Positions 1 to 5,042 of a DNA stretch of 11,770 nucleotides are shown here, one piece after another (the first letter of the stretch is position 1; every line of letters begins with the position of its first letter). The notes below the pieces were generated by a model, which was not told the DNA's origin, made no database searches, and saw nothing but the letters and a program-made list of their open reading frames with translations. Position numbers and translations under genes: made by a program. Source of the stretch: an uncultured Clostridia bacterium (GTDB lineage Bacteria > Bacillota > Clostridia > Oscillospirales > Oscillospiraceae). The stretch is taken from positions 1 to 11,770 of the forward strand of contig CAMGCA010000027.1 of NCBI GenBank assembly GCA_946011705.1, given 5' to 3'.

Positions 1-7
1 CTTTTGA

Positions 8-598
8 TTACTTGAAGTAACGCTCCAGCAGGCCCTTCAGAGCCTTGCCGTGACGGGCCTCGTCGCGGGCCATCTCGTGGACGGTGTCGTGGATGGCGTC
101 CAGGCCGTTCTTCTTGGCGCACTTGGCCAGATCGAACTTACCGGCGGTAGCGCCGAACTCGCAGTCAACACGCCATGCCAGGTTGTCCTTGGTGGTGGCC
201 TTCATGTTGGGCTCCAGATCCTCGCCCAGCAGCTCAGCGAACTTAGCGGCGTGCTCAGCCTCTTCGTAAGCAGCCTTCTCCCAGTACAGGCCGATCTCGG
301 GGTAGCCCTCGCGGTGGGCGATGCGGGCCATGCACAGGTACATACCGACCTCGCTGCACTCGCCGTTGAAGTTGGCCATCAGCTGCTCGAAGATGAACTT
401 CTTGTCCTCCTCGGAGATGTCGGGGTTGTTCTTCACGGTCTTGGCATAGATGCCGTACTCGTGCTCGGCAGCCAGCTTGCCCTCCTCCATGACCTTGAAC
501 TTGGAGCCGTCAACCTTGCAGACGGGGCACTTGAAGCCTTCGGGGATGGACTCGCCTTCGTAGACGTAGCCGCAGACGGGGCAGACAAACTTCTTCAT
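8..598 (-). CDS. rbr: Reverse rubrerythrin (rubredoxin domain first), peroxide-detoxifying diiron protein
   Basis: A 196-residue protein with an N-terminal rubredoxin domain (Cys6, Cys9, Cys24, Cys27 in CPVCG and CPVC motifs) followed by a ferritin-like diiron domain. The diiron ligands are visible as Glu80, the EEAEH motif (Glu113, His116), Glu147, and Glu175 with DEARH (Glu180, His183). The domain order is reversed relative to classical rubrerythrin, as in the clostridial reverse rubrerythrins, which reduce hydrogen peroxide (and oxygen) in the cytoplasm with electrons from NADH via a reductase. I chose the ATG at 598 because a GGAGG sits 8 bases upstream; the longer frame would start at a TTG that overlaps this ribosome binding site. 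It lies 34 bp downstream of perR on the same strand with no promoter in the gap, so both are probably co-transcribed and peroxide-inducible. The length matches the family and the gene looks intact. Confidence 0.95.
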   Translation of the reverse strand: MKKFVCPVCGYVYEGESIPEGFKCPVCKVDGSKFKVMEEGKLAAEHEYGIYAKTVKNNPDISEEDKKFIFEQLMANFNGECSEVGMYLCMARIAHREGYPEIGLYWEKAAYEEAEHAAKFAELLGEDLEPNMKATTKDNLAWRVDCEFGATAGKFDLAKCAKKNGLDAIHDTVHEMARDEARHGKALKGLLERYFK

Positions 599-632
599 AA
601 TAAATTCCTCCAATTTAATTAATTTTTGGGTT

Positions 633-1022
633 TTACTTACTCGCGCATTTTTCGCACAGACCGGTAAAGGTCAGGCGGCAGTTCTGGACACGGCAGCCGG
701 AAATCTCTTCCGCTTCCGCGCTCAGACTTTCGGGAATCTCCATCTGGGGAAGGTCTACGATGGCATCGCAGAGCGTGCAGATGAAGTGCACATGGGGATG
801 GGTCATTGCGTCGAATCGCTCAACGCCGTGGACGGTGGCAACGCTATTTACCAAGCCCTGACTTTTGAACCGGGCCAGATTGCGGTACACCGTTGCCAGA
901 GAGATGTCCGGATGCTCCTTTTGCAGCATTTCGTACACCATTTCCGCCGACGGATGGGTGGTGGCCCTTTGCAGGCAGGCGAGGATGGCGTTGCGCTTTC
1001 TGAACTGCTTCGCAGCTTCCAT
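633..1022 (-). CDS. perR: PerR-type Fur family peroxide-sensing repressor
   Basis: A 129-residue Fur family regulator: winged helix (about residues 1-75, with the recognition region [10 protein letters not shown]) and a metal-binding dimerization domain. The residues align at a constant offset of 14 with those known in Bacillus subtilis PerR: His23, Asp71, His77, His79 and Asp90 match its His37, Asp85, His91, His93 and Asp104 regulatory site. Cys82/Cys85 and Cys123/Cys126 match the structural zinc site. The Asp at position 90 favours peroxide-sensing PerR over iron-sensing Fur. The start at 1022 follows AGGAGG at a spacing of 6; the longer frame adds eight residues that overlap this site and is rejected. 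The gene is first in an operon with reverse rubrerythrin, so it probably represses its own operon until its histidines are oxidised by peroxide. A related zinc or iron sensor is possible but less likely. Confidence 0.92.
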   Translation of the reverse strand: MEAAKQFRKRNAILACLQRATTHPSAEMVYEMLQKEHPDISLATVYRNLARFKSQGLVNSVATVHGVERFDAMTHPHVHFICTLCDAIVDLPQMEIPESLSAEAEEISGCRVQNCRLTFTGLCEKCASK

Positions 1023-1040
1023 AGACACCTCCTGTCCCAT

Positions 1041-1063
1041 TTGCAAGTGATTCTTACTTACAA
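1041..1063 (-). promoter_or_regulatory. Probable PerR operator over the perR start point
   Basis: An inverted repeat with 8-bp arms, TTGCAAGT and ACTTACAA (one mismatch), and a 7-bp spacer. It covers the predicted transcription start of the perR promoter, about 5 bases downstream of the -10 box. The size and AT-rich arms resemble Fur/PerR boxes, and autorepression is common for PerR. Binding is inferred, not shown. Confidence 0.55.
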
Positions 1064-1067
1064 GAAA

Positions 1068-1096
1068 AGTATATCATTCGGATTTTCCGTTGTCAA
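1068..1096 (-). promoter_or_regulatory. Sigma-A promoter of the perR-rbr operon
   Basis: On the minus strand TTGACA (1096-1091) is followed by a 17-bp spacer and TATACT (1073-1068). Eleven of twelve hexamer bases match consensus at optimal spacing. It lies 46 bases upstream of the perR start codon. The strength suggests that repression rather than weak promoter activity sets expression. Confidence 0.88.
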
Positions 1097-1112
1097 GAAG
1101 TAAATGAGAACG

Positions 1113-1122
1113 ATTTGCAAAT
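1113..1122. promoter_or_regulatory. Palindrome upstream of the perR promoter, possible second operator
   Basis: A perfect 10-bp palindrome, ATTTGCAAAT, lies 16 bases upstream of the perR -35 box. It shares the TTTGCAA core with the operator candidate at 1041-1063, and the bases on its left (TGAGAAC) loosely resemble half a Fur box. It could be an auxiliary PerR site or chance in AT-rich DNA. Confidence 0.25.
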
Positions 1123-1141
1123 AAATTTTGAACAGGCACAT

Positions 1142-1257
1142 CCTTCGCAGGGGGCGGCGTCCCCGACGCCCCAGCAGTACCCCGTTCCGTTTCGCATTGT
1201 GTTTTGGCGAAATCATAACCCTGTACTGCTGGGATGTCCGGAGGCCATCCCCTACGG
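1142..1257. repeat. Nested inverted-repeat element between perR and the metal operon
   Basis: A 116-bp intergenic block built of three nested hairpins. The left terminal hairpin is GGCGTC, CCC, GACGCC (1156-1170). A perfect 11-bp inverted pair lies inside (1170-1180 and 1223-1233, CCCAGCAGTAC with its complement). The right terminal hairpin is GGGATG, 9-nt loop, CATCCC (1231-1251). Both ends read similarly outward: CCTTCGCAGGGG on one side and CCGTAGGGG on the complement of the other. This fits a dispersed MITE-like intergenic element of gut Clostridia; it may also limit read-through from the leftward metal operon. No gene is visible in 1023-1263. Confidence 0.5.
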
Positions 1258-1263
1258 AAATGC

Positions 1264-1458
1264 TTACACCGCCGCTTCCTTGATGACCGCCACGCCGTCC
1301 ACCAGATTGGCCATTTCCAGAGTTCCCTCCACAGCCATCTGGCGTTCCATCAGGTCGGTGAGAATCACCACGCCGTCCTTGCACTCGATGCGCATGACGT
1401 TCTTCATCATGATGGCTTCGGGGGTCAGCTTGTTCTTATATACGGTAGAAAGGCACAT
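1264..1458 (-). CDS. cooT: CooT family nickel-binding protein
   Basis: A 64-residue protein starting Met-Cys-Leu. The N-terminal Cys2, the small size and the pattern of short beta strands (MRIECKDGVVILTDL, residues 22-36) match the CooT family. CooT of Rhodospirillum rubrum is a dimeric Ni(II)-binding protein, with Cys2 as a ligand, that helps nickel insertion into CO dehydrogenase. Here no CO dehydrogenase or hydrogenase gene is in view, so the client enzyme is unknown. The start at 1458 has an AGGAG at good spacing. It is the second gene of a leftward operon, 12 bp after the His-rich protein gene, which strengthens a role in nickel handling. The family assignment is from recognition of sequence features; a database search would settle it. 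Confidence 0.75.
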   Translation of the reverse strand: MCLSTVYKNKLTPEAIMMKNVMRIECKDGVVILTDLMERQMAVEGTLEMANLVDGVAVIKEAAV

Positions 1459-1470
1459 AGAAATTCTCCT

Positions 1471-1908
1471 TTATTCGTGCTCCATGCTGGTCAGCACCAC
1501 GCTCAGGCGCATATTGCCCTTCTCAAAGTCGGACACGGCGGCCATGACCTGCTCATAGGCGGTGTGGTCGCCGGTCTGGTCCAGCTTGGCGGCCAGATCG
1601 GCCAGTTCCTTGGCATGGGCAGCGTTGTGGCCCACCATGTATTTCATCAGGGCCATCAGCTCCTCCTTGGGGGTGTGCTCGCACTGGCTCTGGCAGCTGC
1701 CGCAGGCGCCTTCGCAGCCGTGGCTGTGGGTATGCTCCGCGCCGCTTTCGTGGATGTGGTCATGGGTATGGGGGTGCTCATGGTCGTGGGTATGGGTGTG
1801 GGTATGCTCATGGGTGTGGGTCACACCGTCGTGGGTGTGCTCGTGGGTATGGGCGTGCTCATGGGGATGCTCATGCGGCAGGCCGGTATGATCGTGATCA
1901 ATATGCAT
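1471..1908 (-). CDS. His-rich metal-binding protein, probable nickel store or chaperone
   Basis: A 145-residue protein. Residues 1-63 are an almost alternating His-X run with 26 histidines, mixed with Thr, Glu and Asp. A Cys cluster follows (Cys65, Cys69, Cys72, Cys76, then His78). Residues 80-145 form a predicted helical domain (PKEELMALMKYMVGHNAAH onward) with His94 and His98. I see no signal peptide or membrane segment, so it should be cytoplasmic. His-rich tails like this occur in nickel storage and delivery proteins such as HypB, SlyD and CooJ; the helical part is not one I can name. It is the first gene after a near-consensus promoter and lies 12 bp before cooT, divergent from a CsoR-type repressor. 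Nickel is the best guess from these neighbours; zinc or cobalt are alternatives. Start: AAGGAGG lies 9 bases upstream of the ATG. Confidence 0.8.
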   Translation of the reverse strand: MHIDHDHTGLPHEHPHEHAHTHEHTHDGVTHTHEHTHTHTHDHEHPHTHDHIHESGAEHTHSHGCEGACGSCQSQCEHTPKEELMALMKYMVGHNAAHAKELADLAAKLDQTGDHTAYEQVMAAVSDFEKGNMRLSVVLTSMEHE

Positions 1909-1936
1909 AGGATAAGTCCTCCTTTTGTTTTTCTAT

Positions 1937-1965
1937 ATTATAGTACCAATTGAACCCCATGTCAA
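1937..1965 (-). promoter_or_regulatory. Consensus sigma-A promoter of the His-rich/cooT operon
   Basis: On the minus strand TTGACA (1965-1960), a 17-bp spacer and TATAAT (1942-1937): a perfect match to consensus in both boxes at ideal spacing. The start point would be about 22 bases upstream of the His-rich gene. A promoter this strong implies tight repression, presumably by the divergently encoded CsoR-type protein. Confidence 0.9.
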
Positions 1966-1988
1966 AACATTTATTTCCGTCAAAATAT

Positions 1989-2000
1989 CCCCCTCGGGGG
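1989..2000. promoter_or_regulatory. G/C-tract palindrome, candidate operator of the CsoR-type repressor
   Basis: CCCCCTCGGGGG lies 1 base upstream of the -35 box of the repressor promoter and 23 bases upstream of the -35 box of the divergent promoter. C-tract/G-tract dyads next to AT-rich bases are typical of operators of the CsoR/RcnR/InrS family. A second dyad, GCACGG, AAC, CCGTGC (2004-2018), overlaps the -35 box and lies mainly in the spacer of the repressor promoter. Either or both could be the binding site. Confidence 0.5.
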
Positions 2001-2001
2001 C

Positions 2002-2030
2002 TTGCACGGAACCCGTGCCCGTAGTATAAT
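2002..2030 (+). promoter_or_regulatory. Sigma-A promoter of the CsoR-type repressor gene
   Basis: TTGCAC (2002-2007), a 17-bp spacer and TATAAT (2025-2030). The start point would be near 2037, giving a leader of about 25 bases with GGAGG (2051-2055) before the ATG at 2062. The spacer holds most of a 6-bp inverted repeat, which suggests autoregulation. Confidence 0.85.
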
Positions 2031-2061
2031 ATACTTTATTACGATAAAGAGGAGGACAGGT

Positions 2062-2421
2062 ATGTCTGAAATTCACGAACATGAGCACTGCCATGAGCAG
2101 GAACACGAACACGACCACGCCTACCTCCACGCCCACGGCATCGCCCACTCCCACGGCCATGTCCACGAAAATCAGAAGGCCGTCATCAACCGTCTGTCCC
2201 GGGCCATCGGACATCTGGAGAAGGTGAAGCGGATGGTGGAGGAGGGCCACGACTGCTCCGAGGTGCTCATCCAGCTGGCCGCCGTCCGCTCCGCCCTGGA
2301 CAACACCGGAAAGGTGATCCTGAAGGATCATATGCGCCACTGCATGGTGGACGCGGTGGCGGCAGGCGATACGGAAGCCATTGACGATCTGTGTCAGGCA
2401 ATCGATAAGTTTATGAAATAA
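2062..2421 (+). CDS. CsoR/RcnR/InrS family metal-sensing repressor with His-rich N-terminus
   Basis: A 119-residue all-helical repressor of the CsoR/FrmR family (core from about residue 38, AVINRLSRAIGHLEKVKRM). The ligand set is Cys65, His90 and Cys94 with spacings of 25 and 4, the same as Cys36-His61-Cys65 of CsoR and Cys53-His78-Cys82 of the nickel sensor InrS. Thirty-two residues before the Cys lies His33, the position of His21 in InrS and His3 in RcnR. The residue before Cys65 is Asp rather than the Tyr of copper CsoR. Together this favours nickel or cobalt over copper (inference). Residues 4-35 hold 12 histidines, not usual for the family. I chose the ATG at 2062, with GGAGG 6 bases upstream; the longer frame starts at a TTG inside the -35 box. 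It is divergent from the His-rich/cooT operon and probably represses it and itself. Confidence 0.9.
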   Translation: MSEIHEHEHCHEQEHEHDHAYLHAHGIAHSHGHVHENQKAVINRLSRAIGHLEKVKRMVEEGHDCSEVLIQLAAVRSALDNTGKVILKDHMRHCMVDAVAAGDTEAIDDLCQAIDKFMK

Positions 2422-2432
2422 GGGTTTTAATG

Positions 2433-2555
2433 TGTCATTGCGAACCAGTCCGCTTTACTGGTGTGGCAATCCGCATCCCTATAAGATGTTGGTCAACCGA
2501 CATTTGGGGGAGAACGGATTCCCACGCCAGTAAAGCGCACTGGCTCGGAATGACA
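2433..2555. repeat. 123-bp inverted-repeat element (MITE-like), also a likely terminator of the repressor gene
   Basis: The left arm (2433-2473, starting TGTCATTGCGAACC) and the complement of the right arm (2515-2555, TGTCATTCCGAGCC) agree at all but about six of some forty positions, so the whole block folds into one long hairpin. A smaller imperfect hairpin, ATGTTGGT, CA, ACCGACAT, sits in its loop. The TCATTGCGA start and GGCAATCCG motif are familiar from dispersed repeats in many bacteria. A run of seven T (2556-2562) follows the right arm, so it can serve as an intrinsic terminator 12 bp after the repressor stop codon. Confidence 0.75.
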
Positions 2556-2626
2556 TTTTTTTACCACATCTCACGATAGCAGTTCTTAACAGCCCTTGAA
2601 TTTTTCTTGAATTATTCCGTTAGGAC
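2556..2626. other. Intergenic remainder of the 2422-2803 gap
   Basis: The 382-bp gap holds the inverted repeat, this spacer, a promoter and a leader. In the spacer I see only the T-run that ends the terminator and an 8-bp direct repeat, CTTGAATT, at 2595-2602 and 2606-2613, spaced one helical turn apart, which could be a regulator site. No gene is apparent. Confidence 0.4.
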
Positions 2627-2655
2627 TGGAACTTTTCTTTCGATTATGGTATACT
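2627..2655 (+). promoter_or_regulatory. Extended -10 promoter upstream of the U32 gene
   Basis: TATACT (2650-2655) is preceded by TG at 2647-2648, giving an extended -10 motif. The best -35 match at a 17-bp spacing is TGGAAC, which is weak. The -10 is one arm of a perfect dyad, TATACT, 7 bases, AGTATA (2650-2668), positioned like a repressor site. The start point would be near 2661, giving a leader of about 143 bases. Confidence 0.6.
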
Positions 2656-2660
2656 GTGCG

Positions 2661-2803
2661 CAAGTATATGATGCCAGAGTATGCGAAGGCCGCAGGGCGG
2701 CCAGCCAATGCGTTACGGACGCTGGCGGCAGTCGTTACACCATTGGGCCTGCTCGACCGGCAGCGCTCAGTAATCTGGTAAATTACGCTATGGAGAGAAG
2801 ACT
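2661..2803 (+). promoter_or_regulatory. Structured 5' leader of the U32 gene, possible cis-regulatory RNA or small RNA
   Basis: The leader is far longer than needed for translation and is rich in potential stems. There is a hairpin GGCCGC, AGG, GCGGCC (2688-2702). GCCAGC (2700-2705) pairs with GCTGGC (2721-2726). GCTG, CGG and TCG (2721-2734) pair with CGA, CCG and CAGC (2754-2764). Lastly GTAAT pairs with ATTAC (2770-2786), just before the ribosome binding site. The second and third stems use the same bases, so they exclude each other, as in attenuators and riboswitches. I do not recognise any known riboswitch consensus, T-box or 6S RNA in it. There is no U-run terminator. The call rests on pairing alone. 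Confidence 0.4.
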
Positions 2804-4888
2804 ATGCTGGAATTATTGGCTCCCGCCGGTTCTATGGAAGCCCTGCGGGCCGCAGTGCAAAACGGCGCCAACGCGGTGTATCTGGGCGTGGGCAATCTGA
2901 ACGCCCGCCAGAGCGCGAAAAACTTTACTCCCCAGACCCTGGTGGATGCGGTGAAATACTGCCACGTCCGGGGCGTGGAGGTGCATCTGACTCTGAACAC
3001 CCTAGTGTCCGACCGGGAGATGAAGGAGGCCGCGGAACTGATCCGCCACGCCGCCCAGAATAACATCGATGCCTTTATCGTGCAGGACCTGGGCGTGGTG
3101 CAGCTGTGCCGCCAGATCGCTCCCCACATTCCCGTCCACGGCTCCACCCAGATGACCGTCCACTCCCTGCCGGGGGTGCAGCTTTGCGCCGCCATGGGCT
3201 TAAAGCGGGTGGTGCTCAGCCGGGAGCTGAGCCGTGAGGAAATCCGTTACATCTGCGCGGGTTCTCCCATTGAAATTGAAGTCTTCGTCCATGGCGCTCT
3301 GTGTATGTGCTACAGCGGACAGTGTTATCTGTCCTCCGCCATCGGCGGCCGGTCCGGCAACCGGGGCCGCTGCGCCCAGCCCTGCCGCCAGAGCTACGGC
3401 TATGGCCGCTGGGAGGAAAAATACCCCCTGAGCCTGAAGGACAACTGTCTCGTCCACTATTTGCAGGAGCTGGAAGCCATGGGCGTTGTGTCCGTGAAGC
3501 TGGAAGGCCGGATGAAAAAGCCCGAGTACGTTGCCACCGTCACCGCCGTGTACCGCAAGGCCATGGACGATGGACAGGTGACCCGGCCCATGATGGACGC
3601 CCTGATGACCGCCTTCAACCGGCAGGGCTTCACCGACGGCTACTACACCAGCCGGGTGGATCAGAAGATGTTCGGCACCCGGCAGGATACCCGGGACGAT
3701 CCCCAGTGGCTTCAGGCCGCCCGGCAGTCCTTTGAAGCGGGAGAGACTCAGCTTGTTGATCTGAAATTCCGGGCTGTCGTTACCGTAGACGGCAGCTCCC
3801 TCACCGTCACCGCCCCGGAGGGCCGCACCTGCACGGTGCCCGGCCCTCGGCCCGAGCGGGCCATCAACATGGCCCTCACCGGGGAAATGCTGGCCCAGCG
3901 GGTAGCCAAAACCGGCGGCACTCCCTACCGCTGCGCCGAGGTCCGCACCAGAGTTGACCCGGGCCTCATCATCTCCGCCGCCGCCGTCAACGCCATGCGC
4001 CGGGATGTACTGAACCAGCTCACCGCCCTGCGGGCACGGCGGGAAAACCGCCCCATCCGGCAGCCCAAGCCGGTGCCGGATTACAAGGGGCCCAAGGAGC
4101 TGCCCGGCCTGACCGTTCAGATCACCACGAGGGAGCAGCTGACCCCGAACCTTCTGAACTCCGAAACCGCCATGCTCTATGTGCCCCTGCACATTCTCAC
4201 CGCCGATCCGGACATGACTGCAAGGCTTGTCCAGCGGGGACGGCTGGCTGTGGCTCTGCCCCGGATCGTCCACGACGGCGAGATGCCAAAGCTCAAAAAG
4301 GATCTGGCATCGCTGCGGGAACTGGGGGTCAAAAACGCGCTGGTGGGCAATCTGGGCCTTCTCGGCCCCGTAAGGGAAGCGGGCATGAAAATCCACGGGG
4401 ATTTCGGCCTGAATATCTACAATTCCGCCGCCATGAGCGTGCTGCGCTCCCTGGAGCTGACCTCCGCAACCGTCAGCTTTGAAATGACCCTGCCTCAGAT
4501 TCGTGATCTGAGCAAGGCCGTCAACGCTGAGATCATCGCCTACGGGCGGCTGCCCCTGATGGTGACGGAGCACTGCCTGATTCAGGGCCGAACCGGCGAA
4601 TGCACCTGCCACCTGGGCGGCATCACCAAGTTGACGGACAAAACCGGCGCGGAATTCCCCATTATCCGGGACGGCGACAGCTGCCGCAGCGTCCTGCTCA
4701 ACGGCAAGAAACTCAGCTGGTTGGATCGGCAGGACGACCTGGCCAAGCTGGGGGTCTGGGCCATCCGGCTGTCCTTCACCACGGAAAACGCCAGAGAAGT
4801 TGACCGCATTCTCGAAGATTACCTGAACCCCACCCCCTTTGCCCCCGGCGCCTGCACCAGAGGGTTGTACCTCAGAGGAGTGGAATAA
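2804..4888 (+). CDS. U32 family protein, RlhA/TrhP-type tRNA or rRNA hydroxylation enzyme
   Basis: A 694-residue protein with the U32 signature at 159-175 (EVFVHGALCMCYSGQC), followed by RGRCAQPC. Cys167, Cys174, Cys190 and Cys194 are at the spacing of the iron-sulfur ligands in the RNA-hydroxylating U32 proteins. The N-terminus (LAPAGSMEALRAAVQNGA, NAVYLGVG) and KLEGRMKKPEYVA (232-244) are typical. Although annotated as peptidases, Escherichia coli members RlhA and TrhP make 5-hydroxycytidine in 23S rRNA and 5-hydroxyuridine in tRNA, with prephenate supplying the oxygen route. The length and the C-terminal extension after about residue 380 (DUF3656-like) resemble RlhA (653 residues) more than TrhP (about 450). 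Start: GGAGAG lies 6 bases upstream of the ATG. It sits before the maf-mre operon, separated by a repeat; whether they share a transcript is open. Confidence 0.88.
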   Translation: MLELLAPAGSMEALRAAVQNGANAVYLGVGNLNARQSAKNFTPQTLVDAVKYCHVRGVEVHLTLNTLVSDREMKEAAELIRHAAQNNIDAFIVQDLGVVQLCRQIAPHIPVHGSTQMTVHSLPGVQLCAAMGLKRVVLSRELSREEIRYICAGSPIEIEVFVHGALCMCYSGQCYLSSAIGGRSGNRGRCAQPCRQSYGYGRWEEKYPLSLKDNCLVHYLQELEAMGVVSVKLEGRMKKPEYVATVTAVYRKAMDDGQVTRPMMDALMTAFNRQGFTDGYYTSRVDQKMFGTRQDTRDDPQWLQAARQSFEAGETQLVDLKFRAVVTVDGSSLTVTAPEGRTCTVPGPRPERAINMALTGEMLAQRVAKTGGTPYRCAEVRTRVDPGLIISAAAVNAMRRDVLNQLTALRARRENRPIRQPKPVPDYKGPKELPGLTVQITTREQLTPNLLNSETAMLYVPLHILTADPDMTARLVQRGRLAVALPRIVHDGEMPKLKKDLASLRELGVKNALVGNLGLLGPVREAGMKIHGDFGLNIYNSAAMSVLRSLELTSATVSFEMTLPQIRDLSKAVNAEIIAYGRLPLMVTEHCLIQGRTGECTCHLGGITKLTDKTGAEFPIIRDGDSCRSVLLNGKKLSWLDRQDDLAKLGVWAIRLSFTTENAREVDRILEDYLNPTPFAPGACTRGLYLRGVE

Positions 4889-4892
4889 TACG

Positions 4893-5020
4893 AATTGACA
4901 ATTGACAGCTGACAGTTGACAATTATTGATCTTAATTACTCCTTTTGTGATGAAATTCCACTTGTTCCATCCCAGAAGGGGATACCATAATTGTCAATTG
5001 TTCATTGTCAATTGTCAATT
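4893..5020. repeat. Inverted repeat of TTGACAATT units between the U32 gene and maf
   Basis: The left arm (4893-4925) and the complement of the right arm (4988-5020) are both 33 bases long and identical at 28. Each arm is itself made of repeated ATTGACA or ATTGTCA units. The 62-base loop is unrelated. Arrays of this kind are scattered in Oscillospiraceae genomes. The arm ends 22 bases before the maf start, so a hairpin here could reduce read-through from the U32 gene. The repeats create several chance TTGACA -35 boxes, but I found no convincing -10 box with them. Confidence 0.7.
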
Positions 5021-5042
5021 ATTCCTGAAAGGAATTTTGACT

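Noticed and set aside
1730..1890. CRISPR or tandem-repeat array suggested by GTGGGTATG-like units
   Set aside because: The units are codon repeats of an alternating His-X protein in one open frame, with no spacers and no regular repeat-spacer period.
1234..1953. Long plus-strand frame opposite the His-rich and cooT genes
   Set aside because: It is the complement of the His-rich coding repeat, with Val/Gly/Met-rich low-complexity translation, no ribosome binding site and no family resemblance; the minus-strand genes have strong starts and a consensus promoter.
2656..2803. 6S RNA, T-box or a known riboswitch in the U32 leader
   Set aside because: I looked for the long bulged 6S hairpin, the T-box UGGNACCGCG sequence and common riboswitch cores and found none; left as an unnamed structured leader.
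2607..2900. 97-residue plus-strand frame overlapping the U32 start
   Set aside because: It begins upstream of the promoter -10 box, has no ribosome binding site and ends inside the U32 gene in another phase.
3200..4612. 470-residue minus-strand frame opposite the U32 gene
   Set aside because: Its composition (Gly/His/Ala/Pro-rich) is that of an antisense shadow in GC-rich DNA; the U32 motifs on the plus strand are clear.
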